Source: an uncultured Sulfitobacter sp.
Lineage (GTDB): Bacteria; Pseudomonadota; Alphaproteobacteria; Rhodobacterales; Rhodobacteraceae
Assembly: GCA_947502265.1 (NCBI GenBank)
Contig: CANMZB010000002.1
Location: forward strand, 124,001 to 188,000
DNA length: 64,000 bases
Reading direction: 5' to 3'
Every line of letters begins with the position of its first letter. Within the stretch, counting starts at the first letter, position 1. Positions 15,884 to 24,367 of this stretch are shown one piece after another. The notes below the pieces were generated by a model. The model searched no databases. It had not been told where the DNA came from and saw only the letters and a program-made list of their open reading frames with translations. Position numbers and translations under genes: made by a program.

Positions 15884-17809
15884 GGCGCGCTGCGCACCGA
15901 TCCGGGCGATGCCCAATGTATCGAGAACTTTGGCCTCGATCTGCTCTGCGTTCATCCCTGCGACCGCGTACATGTCCTGGGCGCTGGCTTGGTCGATAAA
16001 TATATCCGGCAGCACCATCGAGCGGAATTTGAGACCGTCATCAAACATGCCCTCTTCGGCCAATAGTTGCGCAACATGGCTGCCAAAGCCGCCTATAGCG
16101 CCTTCTTCGATGGTGATCAGCGCCTCGTGATCGCGGGCAAGCGACAGAATCATGTCACGGTCCAGCGGCTTGGCAAAACGGGCGTCCGCGATGGTGGGGC
16201 TGATGCCTTTGGCCGCAAGCGCTTCGCCGGCTTTTTCCACCTCGTCAAGGCGTGTACCAAAAGATAACAGCACCACGCGACTGCCTTTGCGGATCATCCG
16301 GCCCTTGCCGATCTCAAGGGGTGTGCCGCGTTCGGGCATCTCTACGCCACGCCCCTCGCCGCGCGGAAAGCGAAAGGCGATGGGGCCATCGTTGTGCACG
16401 GCGGCGGTGGCGACCATGTGCTTTAACTCGGCTTCGTCGGCGGCGGCCATCACGACAAATCCCGGCAAATTGGCCAGATAGGCGATGTCGAAAGCCCCCG
16501 CATGGGTGGCCCCGTCCGCCCCCACCAGCCCCGCGCGATCAATCGCAAAGCGCACAGGCAGACGCTGGATCGCCACATCATGCACCACCTGATCATAGCC
16601 GCGTTGCAGAAAGGTCGAGTACATCGCGCAAAACGGCTTCATCCCGCCAGCGGCGAGCGCGGCAGAGAAGGTCACCCCATGCTGTTCGGCGATGCCGACA
16701 TCGAAACAGCGCGAGGGGTAGCGTTCGGCAAAGAGGTTCAGACCGGTGCCATCGGGCATCGCAGCGGTCACTGCACAAATCTTGTCGTCGTCTGCGGCTT
16801 CCTGCAACAGCGCATCGGCAAATACGCGGGTATAGCTTGGCGCGTTGGATGGTGCCTTTTTCTGCTCTCCGGTGATCACATTGAACGTCGCGGTGGCATG
16901 GCCCTTGTCACGCGCTTTTTCGGCGGGGCCGTAGCCTTTGCCCTTTTTCGTCAACACATGAAGCAGGATCGGCCCCGTTGCGCGCGCCTTCACGGTGCGC
17001 AGCACAGGCAGCAGCTGGTCCATGTCGTGCCCGTCAATCGGCCCCACATAGGAAAAACCCAACTGCTCGAACATGGTCCCGCCCACGGTCATGCCCTTAA
17101 GCATGTCTTTCGCCCGCTTGGCTCCTTCACGGAACGGGTAGGGCAGCAAGCTCACCGCGCCCTTGGCCGCCAGTTTCAGCTCCTGAAACGGTTCTTCGGC
17201 GTACAGACGGCTTAGATACGCCGACATCGCGCCCACGGGCGGGGCAATCGACATCTCGTTGTCGTTCAGAATCACGATCAGCCGTTTTTTCAGGTGGCCC
17301 GCGTTATTCATCGCCTCATAGGCCATGCCCGCAGACATGGAGCCATCGCCGATCACCGCAATTGCATCACCCAATCCTTCGGGCACCACGCCGCCCAGAT
17401 CGCGCGCCACGGCAAAGCCCAGAGCGGCAGAAATCGAAGTGGAACTATGCGCAGCCCCGAACGGATCATAGGGCGATTCACTGCGTTTGGTGAAACCGCT
17501 CAGCCCGTCTTTCATCCGCAGGGTGCGGATGCGGTCGCGGCGTCCGGTCAGGATCTTGTGCGGATAGCATTGATGGCCCACGTCCCAGATGATCTTGTCC
17601 TTGGGCGTGTCAAAAATCGCGTGCAGCGCGACCGTCAGCTCCACAACACCCAGCCCCGCACCCAAATGCCCGCCGGTGACGGACACCGCCGAGATCGTTT
17701 CCGCGCGCAGCTCGGCGGCAAGCTGTGTCAGCTCGCGGTCCGACAGCCCCTTCATATCGGCGGGGCGTTGGATGCGATCCAGAAGCGGGGTGGCGGGTGT
17801 GTCGGTCAT
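15881..17809 (-). CDS. dxs: 1-deoxy-D-xylulose-5-phosphate synthase, 642 aa
   Basis: Condenses pyruvate and glyceraldehyde-3-phosphate to DXP with thiamine diphosphate, the first step of the MEP isoprenoid pathway. TPP-binding [19 protein letters not shown] lies near 155-175, [11 protein letters not shown] near 370 and the [12 protein letters not shown] region follows. Length is normal for the family. The ATG at 17809 starts [13 protein letters not shown]; the frame extends upstream to 17911 but that part overlaps ispA. It is the third gene of xseB-ispA-dxs, 10 bp after ispA, so precursor synthesis and prenyl-chain elongation are cotranscribed. Its TAG stop is provided by the end of the palindromic element. 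Confidence 0.97.
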   Translation of the reverse strand: MTDTPATPLLDRIQRPADMKGLSDRELTQLAAELRAETISAVSVTGGHLGAGLGVVELTVALHAIFDTPKDKIIWDVGHQCYPHKILTGRRDRIRTLRMKDGLSGFTKRSESPYDPFGAAHSSTSISAALGFAVARDLGGVVPEGLGDAIAVIGDGSMSAGMAYEAMNNAGHLKKRLIVILNDNEMSIAPPVGAMSAYLSRLYAEEPFQELKLAAKGAVSLLPYPFREGAKRAKDMLKGMTVGGTMFEQLGFSYVGPIDGHDMDQLLPVLRTVKARATGPILLHVLTKKGKGYGPAEKARDKGHATATFNVITGEQKKAPSNAPSYTRVFADALLQEAADDDKICAVTAAMPDGTGLNLFAERYPSRCFDVGIAEQHGVTFSAALAAGGMKPFCAMYSTFLQRGYDQVVHDVAIQRLPVRFAIDRAGLVGADGATHAGAFDIAYLANLPGFVVMAAADEAELKHMVATAAVHNDGPIAFRFPRGEGRGVEMPERGTPLEIGKGRMIRKGSRVVLLSFGTRLDEVEKAGEALAAKGISPTIADARFAKPLDRDMILSLARDHEALITIEEGAIGGFGSHVAQLLAEEGMFDDGLKFRSMVLPDIFIDQASAQDMYAVAGMNAEQIEAKVLDTLGIARIGAQRA

Positions 17810-17819
17810 GGTGATGTCC

Positions 17820-18686
17820 CTAGCTTTTACGCGCAATGACAAACTGGGCGGCTTCACGCAAGGTGCAGCCCTCGTTTCCATAGACAGATAGCGCATCACA
17901 GGCCTCGTCAACCAAGGCGTGCGCGCGGGCCTTCGCGCTGTTCAGCCCCAGAAGCGAAACAAACGTGGCCTTTCCCGCGGTGGCGTCCTTGCCCACAGCT
18001 TTGCCTACGGTTTGCGCATCGCCTTCCACATCCAGAATGTCATCCGTTATCTGGAACGCAAGGCCCAGCGCGCGGGCGTATTTACCCAGCGCTACTGTAT
18101 CGGCACCGGCCATGCGCGGCCCTGCCATGGCGGACCATTCAATGAGAGCACCGGTTTTGCCAGATTGCAAGAAGGTGATCTGTTCCAGTGTCAGGGGCGT
18201 GGCAGCGCTTTCTGCGGCAATATCAAGCGCCTGACCGCCGACCATGCCACGCACGCCGGACGCCTGCGCCAAGCTGCGCACCAGCGTCAGCCGCGCGGCG
18301 TCAGGTACACCGGTTTGCGCAACCAGCCCAAAAGCCAGCGTTTGCAATGCGTCGCCTGCCAGAACTGCGGTCGCGTTATCCCATTTGCGGTGAACTGTGG
18401 GGTGTCCCCGGCGCAGATCGTCGTCGTCCATGCAGGGGAGATCGTCATGCACCAGCGAATAGGCGTGCAGCGCCTCGATTGCCGCCGCCGCCGGTGCCGC
18501 ATCATCCATGCCCACCCCGTGCAGCCGCGCCGATTCCAGCACCAGAAATGCGCGCATCCCTTTGCCGCCCGTCGTGGCATAGATCATCGCATCGCGCACC
18601 GGCCCTTCGGTTCCGTCCAGCGCGGCGGCGATTCGCGCCCCGGCCCGCGCGCCTGCGTCTGCCAGTGCCTGTGCGAAGCCCCCCAT
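17820..18686 (-). CDS. ispA: Polyprenyl (farnesyl/geranyl) diphosphate synthase, 288 aa
   Basis: Trans-isoprenyl diphosphate synthase extending DMAPP/GPP with IPP. The first aspartate-rich motif is [10 protein letters not shown] (about 80-90, with the following RRG), the second is [11 protein letters not shown] (about 215). The residues before the first motif ([12 protein letters not shown]) match bacterial IspA, favouring farnesyl diphosphate as product, though chain length is inferred. The ATG at 18686 lies one base after the xseB stop, so the genes are tightly coupled. dxs follows 10 bp downstream. Confidence 0.93.
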   Translation of the reverse strand: MGGFAQALADAGARAGARIAAALDGTEGPVRDAMIYATTGGKGMRAFLVLESARLHGVGMDDAAPAAAAIEALHAYSLVHDDLPCMDDDDLRRGHPTVHRKWDNATAVLAGDALQTLAFGLVAQTGVPDAARLTLVRSLAQASGVRGMVGGQALDIAAESAATPLTLEQITFLQSGKTGALIEWSAMAGPRMAGADTVALGKYARALGLAFQITDDILDVEGDAQTVGKAVGKDATAGKATFVSLLGLNSAKARAHALVDEACDALSVYGNEGCTLREAAQFVIARKS

Positions 18687-18687
18687 G

Positions 18688-18930
18688 TCAGAGCCCTTCG
18701 ACAGGCTTTAGCCCCTGTGGATTGCCATCGCCGTCCAGCGTGATCGCTGCGACCTTTTCTTCGGCTTCTTTCAGTTTGGTCTCGCAGCGGAGCTTCAAAG
18801 CAGCGCCGCGTTCATAAAGCGTGATGCTTTCCTCCAGCGCCACATCGCCCCGTTCAAGCTGTCCCAGCACTTTTTCAAGCTCGGCCATCGCGGCTTCAAA
18901 GCTCATTTCTTCCACGGGTGTGTCAGTCAT
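18688..18930 (-). CDS. xseB: Exodeoxyribonuclease VII small subunit, 80 aa
   Basis: Small helical subunit that binds XseA to form exonuclease VII, which degrades single-stranded DNA. The family core is clear: FEAAMAELEKVLGQLERGDVALEESITLYERGAAL, then CETKLKEAEEKV. I take the ATG at 18930, preceded by GAGGGCGATTG; the TTG just upstream is not needed. As in many bacteria it heads the xseB-ispA-dxs operon. The large subunit xseA is not in this window. Confidence 0.95.
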   Translation of the reverse strand: MTDTPVEEMSFEAAMAELEKVLGQLERGDVALEESITLYERGAALKLRCETKLKEAEEKVAAITLDGDGNPQGLKPVEGL

Positions 18931-19053
18931 CAATCGCCCTCAATTCATATTTGCATCGACAATAACGCTGATCGCACGTGGCGACCAGAGGCACGGCCCC
19001 GCTTCATTTGGCCTATAAACTCAAACCCGTACTCCCGGCCCGCGCAGCCGGTT

Positions 19054-19755
19054 CTAATCGGGGGCCAACATGTATCCCGCGCCGCGCACTGTTTGCAAAT
19101 AGCTGGGCTGTTTGGGGTTGTCTTCGATCTTGCGCCGCAAGCGGGTGATCTGCACGTCAACCGCGCGCTCTTGTGCCTGCCCGCGATCACGCCCCAACTC
19201 TTCGACAAGCGTTGCGCGGCTCAGCGCCTCGTCCACATGGGCGGCAAAAATCTTCATCAACTGGATTTCGGTGGCCGTCAGCCGCACCAGCTCCTCGCCC
19301 TGCCACATCTCGCCGCGTTCGATGTCATAGCGGATAGAGCCAAGCGTCAGAACCTTGGGGGCTGTATCTTCGGGGGGGGCGTCCGGCATCCGGCGCAGAA
19401 TTGCATTGATGCGCAGCAAAAGCTCCTTTGGTTCGAAGGGTTTGGACAGGTAGTCGTCCGCGCCTGCCTCCAACCCTTCGATGCGGTTATCCGTCTCGCC
19501 CTTTGCAGTCAAAAGCAGAACCGGCGTTTCGATCGTGGCGCGCAAATGGCGTGTCAGGCTAAGCCCGTCTTCGCCCGGCATCATCACATCCAGCACGATC
19601 AGATCAAATTCCAGCCCTTCGAGGATGCGTCTTGCGTGGGCCGCGTCGCGCGCGGCCGTCACAAGAAAGCCGTGCCGGATCAGGAACTTCTGCAACAGCG
19701 TGCGGATGCGTTCATCATCGTCGACGATCAGAAGATGGGTGTCAGGCATGCTCAT
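19054..19755 (-). CDS. petR: OmpR-family response regulator PetR, 233 aa
   Basis: Two-domain response regulator. The receiver domain (about 5-120) has the acidic pair DDD at 12-14, the phospho-acceptor Asp in VLDVMMPGEDG (about 56) and the conserved K in LSKPFEPKEL (about 106). A winged-helix DNA-binding domain follows, with LTATEIQLMKIF and a C-terminal VRGAGYMLAPD. The petP-petR order with a 4-base overlap matches Rhodobacter capsulatus petPR, where these genes are needed for growth and affect cytochrome bc1 expression (recalled). No sensor kinase gene is adjacent. Naming relies on the pairing with the MarR-type gene. Confidence 0.85.
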   Translation of the reverse strand: MSMPDTHLLIVDDDERIRTLLQKFLIRHGFLVTAARDAAHARRILEGLEFDLIVLDVMMPGEDGLSLTRHLRATIETPVLLLTAKGETDNRIEGLEAGADDYLSKPFEPKELLLRINAILRRMPDAPPEDTAPKVLTLGSIRYDIERGEMWQGEELVRLTATEIQLMKIFAAHVDEALSRATLVEELGRDRGQAQERAVDVQITRLRRKIEDNPKQPSYLQTVRGAGYMLAPD

Positions 19756-20261
19756 GAGGTGCTGTCTTTCAATCGTGCATAGCTGGCACGCATTTCATTA
19801 TCCATCATCGCTTCGAGCACGGTACGAAAACCTGCCACGGCTTCCGGTCCCGCCTCGCGGTAGGCCGCACGCATCCGCGCGCGTTGGGCATCGGAAAGGG
19901 TCTGTTCCAGTTCATGTCCCGCCTGTGTCAAATGGAGGTGCCGCTCGCGCTTATCCTGACGTCCCACCTTGCTTTGTACCAGACCATCCGCGATCAGCGT
20001 GCGCAAGACACGGTTCAGCGACTGTTTTGTAACGCCCAAAAGGTTAAGCAGGTTATTCACCGTAGTTCCGGGCGCGCGTTTGATAAAATGAATGGCGCGG
20101 TGGTGCGCCCGTCCATAGGCTAGATCGGTCAATATTCGGTCTGGATCGGCTGTGAAGCCGCGATAGGCGAAAAACATCGCTTCGATGCCCTGACGCAGTT
20201 GTTCGTCCGTTAGAAACAGCAAGGCTTCGCCGCTTTGTCGTGCCGGTATTCGCCTGTCCAT
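19752..20261 (-). CDS. petP: MarR-family regulator PetP, 169 aa
   Basis: MarR-type winged-helix transcription factor. The recognition region reads TTVNNLLNLLGVTKQSLNRVLRTL (about 70-93), followed by the wing VQSKVGRQDKRERHLHLTQAG (DxRxR-like motif). Residues outside the core are typical of PetP (AYGRAHHRAIHFI). The ATG at 20261 follows GGAGATTTCG. Its stop overlaps the petR start by 4 bases, so the pair is one translational unit. The divergent ilvE gene lies 163 bp away, and the shared region holds inverted repeats. Ligand and targets are unknown here; petABC sits about 11 kb away in this window. Confidence 0.85.
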   Translation of the reverse strand: MDRRIPARQSGEALLFLTDEQLRQGIEAMFFAYRGFTADPDRILTDLAYGRAHHRAIHFIKRAPGTTVNNLLNLLGVTKQSLNRVLRTLIADGLVQSKVGRQDKRERHLHLTQAGHELEQTLSDAQRARMRAAYREAGPEAVAGFRTVLEAMMDNEMRASYARLKDSTS

Positions 20262-20337
20262 CGAAATCTCCTGATCTGTCGGGCGCGATCACTTTATGTC
20301 AGTGTTGTTGACACTCCAAGACTGAAAGGCTAGGAAA

Positions 20338-20395
20338 ACGCAACTTTTGCGTAATTTTCTTTCTCTTGATGGGCCGGATTGCGCAATATTCGCAA
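20338..20395 (+). promoter_or_regulatory. Paired TTGCG/CGCAA inverted repeats upstream of ilvE
   Basis: Two related inverted repeats: ACGCAA-CTT-TTGCGT at 20338-20352, and TTGCG-CAATATT-CGCAA at 20379-20395. Their centres are about 42 bp apart, close to four helical turns, which suits cooperative binding of one dimeric or octameric regulator on one DNA face. They lie between petP and ilvE, about 28-86 bp before the ilvE start. An Lrp/AsnC-type protein is a candidate because these often control branched-chain amino acid genes, but this is inference. A PetP site is also possible. Confidence 0.5.
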
Positions 20396-20423
20396 AAAAT
20401 GAATAATTTTGAAAGGACGCGGC

Positions 20424-21293
20424 ATGGCTGGTGGATATGATGACCGGGACGGGCACATCTGGATGGATGGCAAAATGGTTCCGTGGCGGGACGCGAATGT
20501 GCATATTATGACCCACGCGATGCATTACGCCTCGTCCGTCTTTGAGGGCGAGCGCGCCTACAACGGCAAGATTTTCAAAAGCCGCGAGCATTCCGAACGC
20601 TTGTGCCGCTCTGCCGAAATGATTGATTTCAAAGTGCCCTATACGGTGGATGAATTGGAAGCGGCCAAAGCCGAGGTGCTGGCGGCCTCCGGTCTGCAAG
20701 ATGCCTATATTCGCGCGATTGCATTTCGCGGTGCAGGCGAAGACATGGGTGTCGCGTCTGCCCGCAACCCCGTGCGCGTGGCCATCGCCGCGTGGGAGTG
20801 GGGGGCGTATTATGGTGACGCCAAGATGAAGGGGGCCAAGCTGGACATCTCGAAATGGAAGCGCCCTTCGCCCGAAACAATCCCGAGCCACGCAAAGGCG
20901 GCGGGCCTGTACATGATCTGTACCATGTCAAAACACGCGGCAGAGGCAAAAGGATGCTCGGACGCGATGATGTTCGACTATCGCGGCTATGTGGCCGAGG
21001 CGACGGGCGCCAATATCTTTTTTGTGAAAGATGGCGAAGTGCATACGCCCGATCCCGATTGCTTCCTTAACGGGATCACGCGCCAGACCGTTATCGGCAT
21101 GCTGCGTGAACGCGGTATTGTTGTGCATGAACGCCACATCATGCCCGAAGAGCTGGAAGGGTTCGAGCAATGCTGGCTGACCGGCACAGCCGCCGAAGTG
21201 ACGCCGGTGGGCCAGATTGGTGATTATAAGTTCGAGGTTGGTGCGCTGACCCGCGACATCGCGCAAAGCTATGAAAAGCTGGTGCGCGCCTAA
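20424..21293 (+). CDS. ilvE: Branched-chain amino acid aminotransferase, 289 aa
   Basis: Fold-type IV PLP aminotransferase converting branched-chain 2-oxo acids to Leu, Ile and Val with glutamate as donor. Family features: HAMHYASSVFEGERAY near the N-terminus, KAAGLYMICTMSKHAAEAKG holding the PLP lysine region (SHAKAAG, about 155), EATGANIFFVKDGEVHTP near 195-212 and LTGTAAEVTPVGQIGD near 250. The ATG at 20424 has AAAGGA 7 bases upstream; the frame reaches back to 20409 but that start lacks a site. Paired operator-like repeats precede it and a GC-rich hairpin follows the stop. Confidence 0.93.
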   Translation: MAGGYDDRDGHIWMDGKMVPWRDANVHIMTHAMHYASSVFEGERAYNGKIFKSREHSERLCRSAEMIDFKVPYTVDELEAAKAEVLAASGLQDAYIRAIAFRGAGEDMGVASARNPVRVAIAAWEWGAYYGDAKMKGAKLDISKWKRPSPETIPSHAKAAGLYMICTMSKHAAEAKGCSDAMMFDYRGYVAEATGANIFFVKDGEVHTPDPDCFLNGITRQTVIGMLRERGIVVHERHIMPEELEGFEQCWLTGTAAEVTPVGQIGDYKFEVGALTRDIAQSYEKLVRA

Positions 21294-21299
21294 GGGAGC

Positions 21300-21322
21300 G
21301 GCGGCGGGATTATCCCGCCGCC
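21300..21322. terminator. GC-rich hairpin between convergent ilvE and cyclase genes
   Basis: A perfect 10-bp stem (GGCGGCGGGA paired with TCCCGCCGCC) closes a TTA loop. No T-tract follows on either strand, so this is either an inefficient bidirectional terminator or an mRNA 3'-end stabiliser. Confidence 0.5.
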
Positions 21323-21340
21323 ATCCGTCTGAGTCAGAGC

Positions 21341-22291
21341 TTAGTACAAGGCGACCGGATTGATCATCGCCTGCACGGTGCCGATGATGCGCGGTTGGCC
21401 CAGAACGAACATGAATTCGTTCACGCCTTCCCGCAGCAACGGACCGACATTCATTGTTTCAAGAATGTAGATCCCGTTTTTCTTCAATAGCGTGACATGA
21501 CCATAGAAGGTTTTGTCGCCCTCGGGCGCCGGGATCGGCTCAAGCCCCCATGTGTCCGCGCCCACGGCCATCGGGTTGAGCGAGGCGATGTATTCCGCGC
21601 CTTCGTTGTTCAGCCCCGGTTCGGTGCCGCCCCACGCCATCGGATCGCTTTCCATCATGCCTTCGGTCCAGCCGGTATGGAACAGGATGATGTCGCCTTC
21701 GCCCATTGTCACGCCTTGCGCCTCTGCCGCGGCTTTGACATCTTCCGAGTCAAAGCCCTGTCCTGCGGCCATAACGTCGACGCCCGCATGTTTCGCCATA
21801 TCAAGGATCACGGCACGACCCACCAGCGGAGGCACAGCATGGGTGCCCAGCTTGGTCAGGCCGGTGATGGCGCTGATTTCCTTTTCATCTAGGCAGTTAT
21901 AGTAATGCCCGTTCTCGCCCAGATGACCCAGACCATCCAGTTGCGAACCGATGCCGATCCATGTTTGCAGGACGTCATCGTTGTAGTTACCCTCGTAACC
22001 AAAGGCCGACAGCTTTTGACCGCCATGCTGGCCCGGCTGCACGATTTGCAGGTTCAGCGAGCGGGGCGGAAAGGCGGGGGTGTTCGGCCCGATGGCGATG
22101 CCCAGCGGCATGGATTTGCCCTGCTTGATCAGTTTGACCGCCTCCAGCGTCCGCTCTGGCGATACCAGATTGGCAGAACCAAGGGTGTCGTCCGCGCCCC
22201 ATTGCTCTGAATTGGTGCAATCCTGCGCGTTTGCTGCGCCTGCGCCGATGACGAGACTAAGGCAAAAGGCCGAAAGATGTTTAAGTGACAT
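21341..22291 (-). CDS. Secreted cyclase-family protein, 316 aa
   Basis: Member of the metal-dependent cyclase family (kynurenine formamidase-like fold), here exported. A signal peptide is clear with start at 22291 (SLKHLSAFCLSLVIGAGAANAQ), preceded by GGAGG 7 bases upstream; the frame to 22378 adds an improbable extension. Metal-binding signature stretches are visible: IGSQLDGLGHLGENGHYYN (the HxGxH-like region, about 125-143) and VILDMAKHAGVD. GDIILFHTGWTEG is the usual C-terminal conserved block. Substrate is unknown. The gene is convergent with ilvE and apparently monocistronic. Confidence 0.85.
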   Translation of the reverse strand: MSLKHLSAFCLSLVIGAGAANAQDCTNSEQWGADDTLGSANLVSPERTLEAVKLIKQGKSMPLGIAIGPNTPAFPPRSLNLQIVQPGQHGGQKLSAFGYEGNYNDDVLQTWIGIGSQLDGLGHLGENGHYYNCLDEKEISAITGLTKLGTHAVPPLVGRAVILDMAKHAGVDVMAAGQGFDSEDVKAAAEAQGVTMGEGDIILFHTGWTEGMMESDPMAWGGTEPGLNNEGAEYIASLNPMAVGADTWGLEPIPAPEGDKTFYGHVTLLKKNGIYILETMNVGPLLREGVNEFMFVLGQPRIIGTVQAMINPVALY

Positions 22292-22438
22292 AAGTATCCT
22301 CCACGGGTTGAGGGCGTTGCTCTCTACCGGAGCGATTCGCCCTGTTTGAAAGGTCAGGCTAGCATGGTATGCGCGCATCGGTTGAATGCTGACGTAACGT
22401 TAAATCAACGAAAGCGGCGCTGCCTTTTCCTTTGGCCC

Positions 22439-23011
22439 TCATATCGTACCCAGATGCACATCGGCCCATGCCCGCCGCAGCGCCTTGCCACGCCCCTCGA
22501 AACGTTGTTCCAGCACATGCGCGCCGATCATCCGGTCGGGGCGGAAGTGGCGAAAATCCTGCCGCAGCTCGCACCATGCCGCCAACACGATGGCGTCTGA
22601 ATAATAGATCACCGAAACCGGCAACACGGTGCGCAGGCTGTGCGCGCCCGCCGCATCGCGATAATCGAACCGGAGCTTTCTTTCGCTGCGGATGGCATCG
22701 CGCAGAACGGACATGTCGATCTGCGCGGGCAACGCGGGCCCCCAGTTCGAGGAATAAAGTGTATCGCTAAAAACCATCGCATCGCCAAGCTTCGCCGCTG
22801 CGCGCTTTGCGGCCCGCTCCAGCCCTCTATCGCCAGTGCGTGCGATCATTTGCAGCGCAACCGATACCGCCTCGGCCTCTTCCACGTCGAAATTGACCGC
22901 TGGCAGGTCATAGCTGGCGCGGATGATATAGCCGATGCCCGCCTCCCCGTCGATCGGGACGCGCCGTGCCTGAAGGGTCGCGATGTCGCGGTAGATCGTC
23001 CGCTTGGAATT
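22439..23011 (-). pseudogene. WYL-domain (YafY-type) transcriptional regulator, 5'-truncated
   Basis: The frame matches YafY-type regulators from the second half of the N-terminal HTH (SKRTIYRDIATLQARRVPIDGEAGIGYI) to the C-terminus, including a WYL-domain core (FDYRDAAGAHSLRTVLPVSVIYYSDAIVLAAWCELRQDFRHFRPDR). The usual first ~33 residues (MSR..RLFEIIQLLR.. and the first HTH helix) are missing. Upstream of the SK residues the translation becomes unrelated at about 23005-23012. The frame continues to an ATG at 23056, but that stretch belongs to the divergent transporter fragment. Without a complete HTH, DNA binding is unlikely. A matching truncation affects the neighbouring EamA gene. Confidence 0.7.
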
Positions 23012-23725
23012 CTTGCCGTTTCGATTGCCGTGCAAGGGCGACAGGCGTTGGCGCAATACAGGCGGTTGGGGTTCGGCGGCTGGGGCTTTGCCGTGATTTC
23101 GGCGCTGGGCATGTTGTGTTTTATCACAGGGCTGCGGCTAACCACGGTTGCGCATGTGGCAATCATCTATGCCACGGTGCCATTGGTCGCGGCCGCGTTG
23201 GGTTGGATGTTTCTGCGCGAACGGATGTTGCGCAGCGCGCTGGTGGCCAGTTTGATCGCCTTGGCGGGCGTGAGTGTGATGATGGGGCTGGGCCGCGAAG
23301 GGACGTTGGGCGGTGATGTATTGGCCTTCGGCATGACGCTCTCGCTTGCGGCGATAATGGTGATTTCGCGCCGGTTGCCCGATTTGCCAATCATGGCGGC
23401 GGCTGCCTTGTCGGCGTTGCTTTGCGGGGTTGCGGCGCTGCCTTTTGCCGACGGGTTGGCCGTGAGCGGTGCGGATCTGGGGATGCTGGCGCTGTTCGGT
23501 CTGGTTAACTCGGCGTTGGGGTTGTCGCTGTTTTCTCTTGGCGCGCGCTATCTTCCGGCGGTGGAGACGGCATTGATTGCCGCGCTCGACGCACCGCTGG
23601 CCCCTGTCTGGGTCTGGCTGGTCTTTGCAGAGACGCCCGGCCCCGCGACGCTGGGCGGCGGCGGCATCGTGTTTGCCGTCGTCGCCCTGCATTTGTGGCG
23701 TGAAAACAGGCGGCAGCGGGTTTAG
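23012..23725 (+). pseudogene. EamA/DMT-family transporter, 5'-truncated
   Basis: The frame encodes about 237 residues of a drug/metabolite transporter. Helices and family stretches include ISALGMLCFITGLRLTTVAHVAIIYATVPL, LGWMFLRERM, LIALAGVSVMMG, LALFGLVNSALGLSLFSLGARYLPAVETALIAALDAPLAPVWVWLVF. Full-length proteins have roughly 290 residues, so about two N-terminal helices are missing. The open frame continues upstream to 22640, but that part is antisense to the WYL gene and has no transporter character. An internal ATG at 23110 would give a still shorter protein. The stop overlaps the convergent cobO stop by 4 bases. Both genes at this junction lost their 5' ends. Confidence 0.7.
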
Positions 23726-24324
23726 AAATCGACGCCGCGCTGTGCTTTGATGCCTGCCTTGAACGGGTGCTTTACCTCGGTCATTTCGGTGACAAGATCG
23801 GCGTATTCGCACAGTTCGGGTTTGGCGTCGCGGCCTGTCAGGATCACGCCGGTGCGGGTGTCGCGCGCATCAAGCCCTGCAATGACCTCGTCACAGGACA
23901 GGTAGTCATAGCGCATGGCGATGTTGATCTCGTCGAGCACGATCAGGTCGTAGTCGCCGCTTTCCATCATCTCGCGGGCCTTGGCAAACGCGGCCTTTGC
24001 GGCGGCGATGTCGCGCTCCTTGTCCTGCGTGTCCCATGTAAAGCCTTCGCCCATCGTGTGCCACGTCACCTCGCCCAGACGGTCGAAAAACAGACGTTCG
24101 CCGGTTTTCCATTTGCCCTTGATGAACTGCACCACGCCGACTTTCTGCTTCCAGCCCAACGCCCTGATCACCACGCCAAAGGCGCTGGAGGATTTCCCCT
24201 TGCCGGCACCGGTATGCACCAGCACCAGACCCTTTTCGGGGTCTTGCAGCTCGGACACTTTCTTGCGCTGCTGTGCCTGACGCTCTTGCATCTTCTCTTT
24301 GTGGACTTGGGTTTCATCGGACAT
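23722..24324 (-). CDS. cobO: Cob(I)yrinic acid a,c-diamide adenosyltransferase, 200 aa
   Basis: Transfers the adenosyl group from ATP to the cobalt of corrinoids, a late step of adenosylcobalamin synthesis and salvage. The P-loop VHTGAGKGKSSSAFG lies near 36-50, followed by VVQFIKGKWKTGER, the Walker B-like LIVLDEINIAMRY (about 128-140) and VILTGRDAKPEL, all typical of the BtuR/CobO family. The ATG at 24324 follows GGAGACACAAC; an in-frame ATG 8 codons upstream is less well placed. No other cobalamin genes lie in the window. It is probably the last gene after aroC and an EamA transporter on the minus strand. Confidence 0.95.
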   Translation of the reverse strand: MSDETQVHKEKMQERQAQQRKKVSELQDPEKGLVLVHTGAGKGKSSSAFGVVIRALGWKQKVGVVQFIKGKWKTGERLFFDRLGEVTWHTMGEGFTWDTQDKERDIAAAKAAFAKAREMMESGDYDLIVLDEINIAMRYDYLSCDEVIAGLDARDTRTGVILTGRDAKPELCEYADLVTEMTEVKHPFKAGIKAQRGVDF

Positions 24325-24367
24325 GTTGTGTCTCCTTTGATCAGGCAAGGGGGGCGATAATTAAAAC

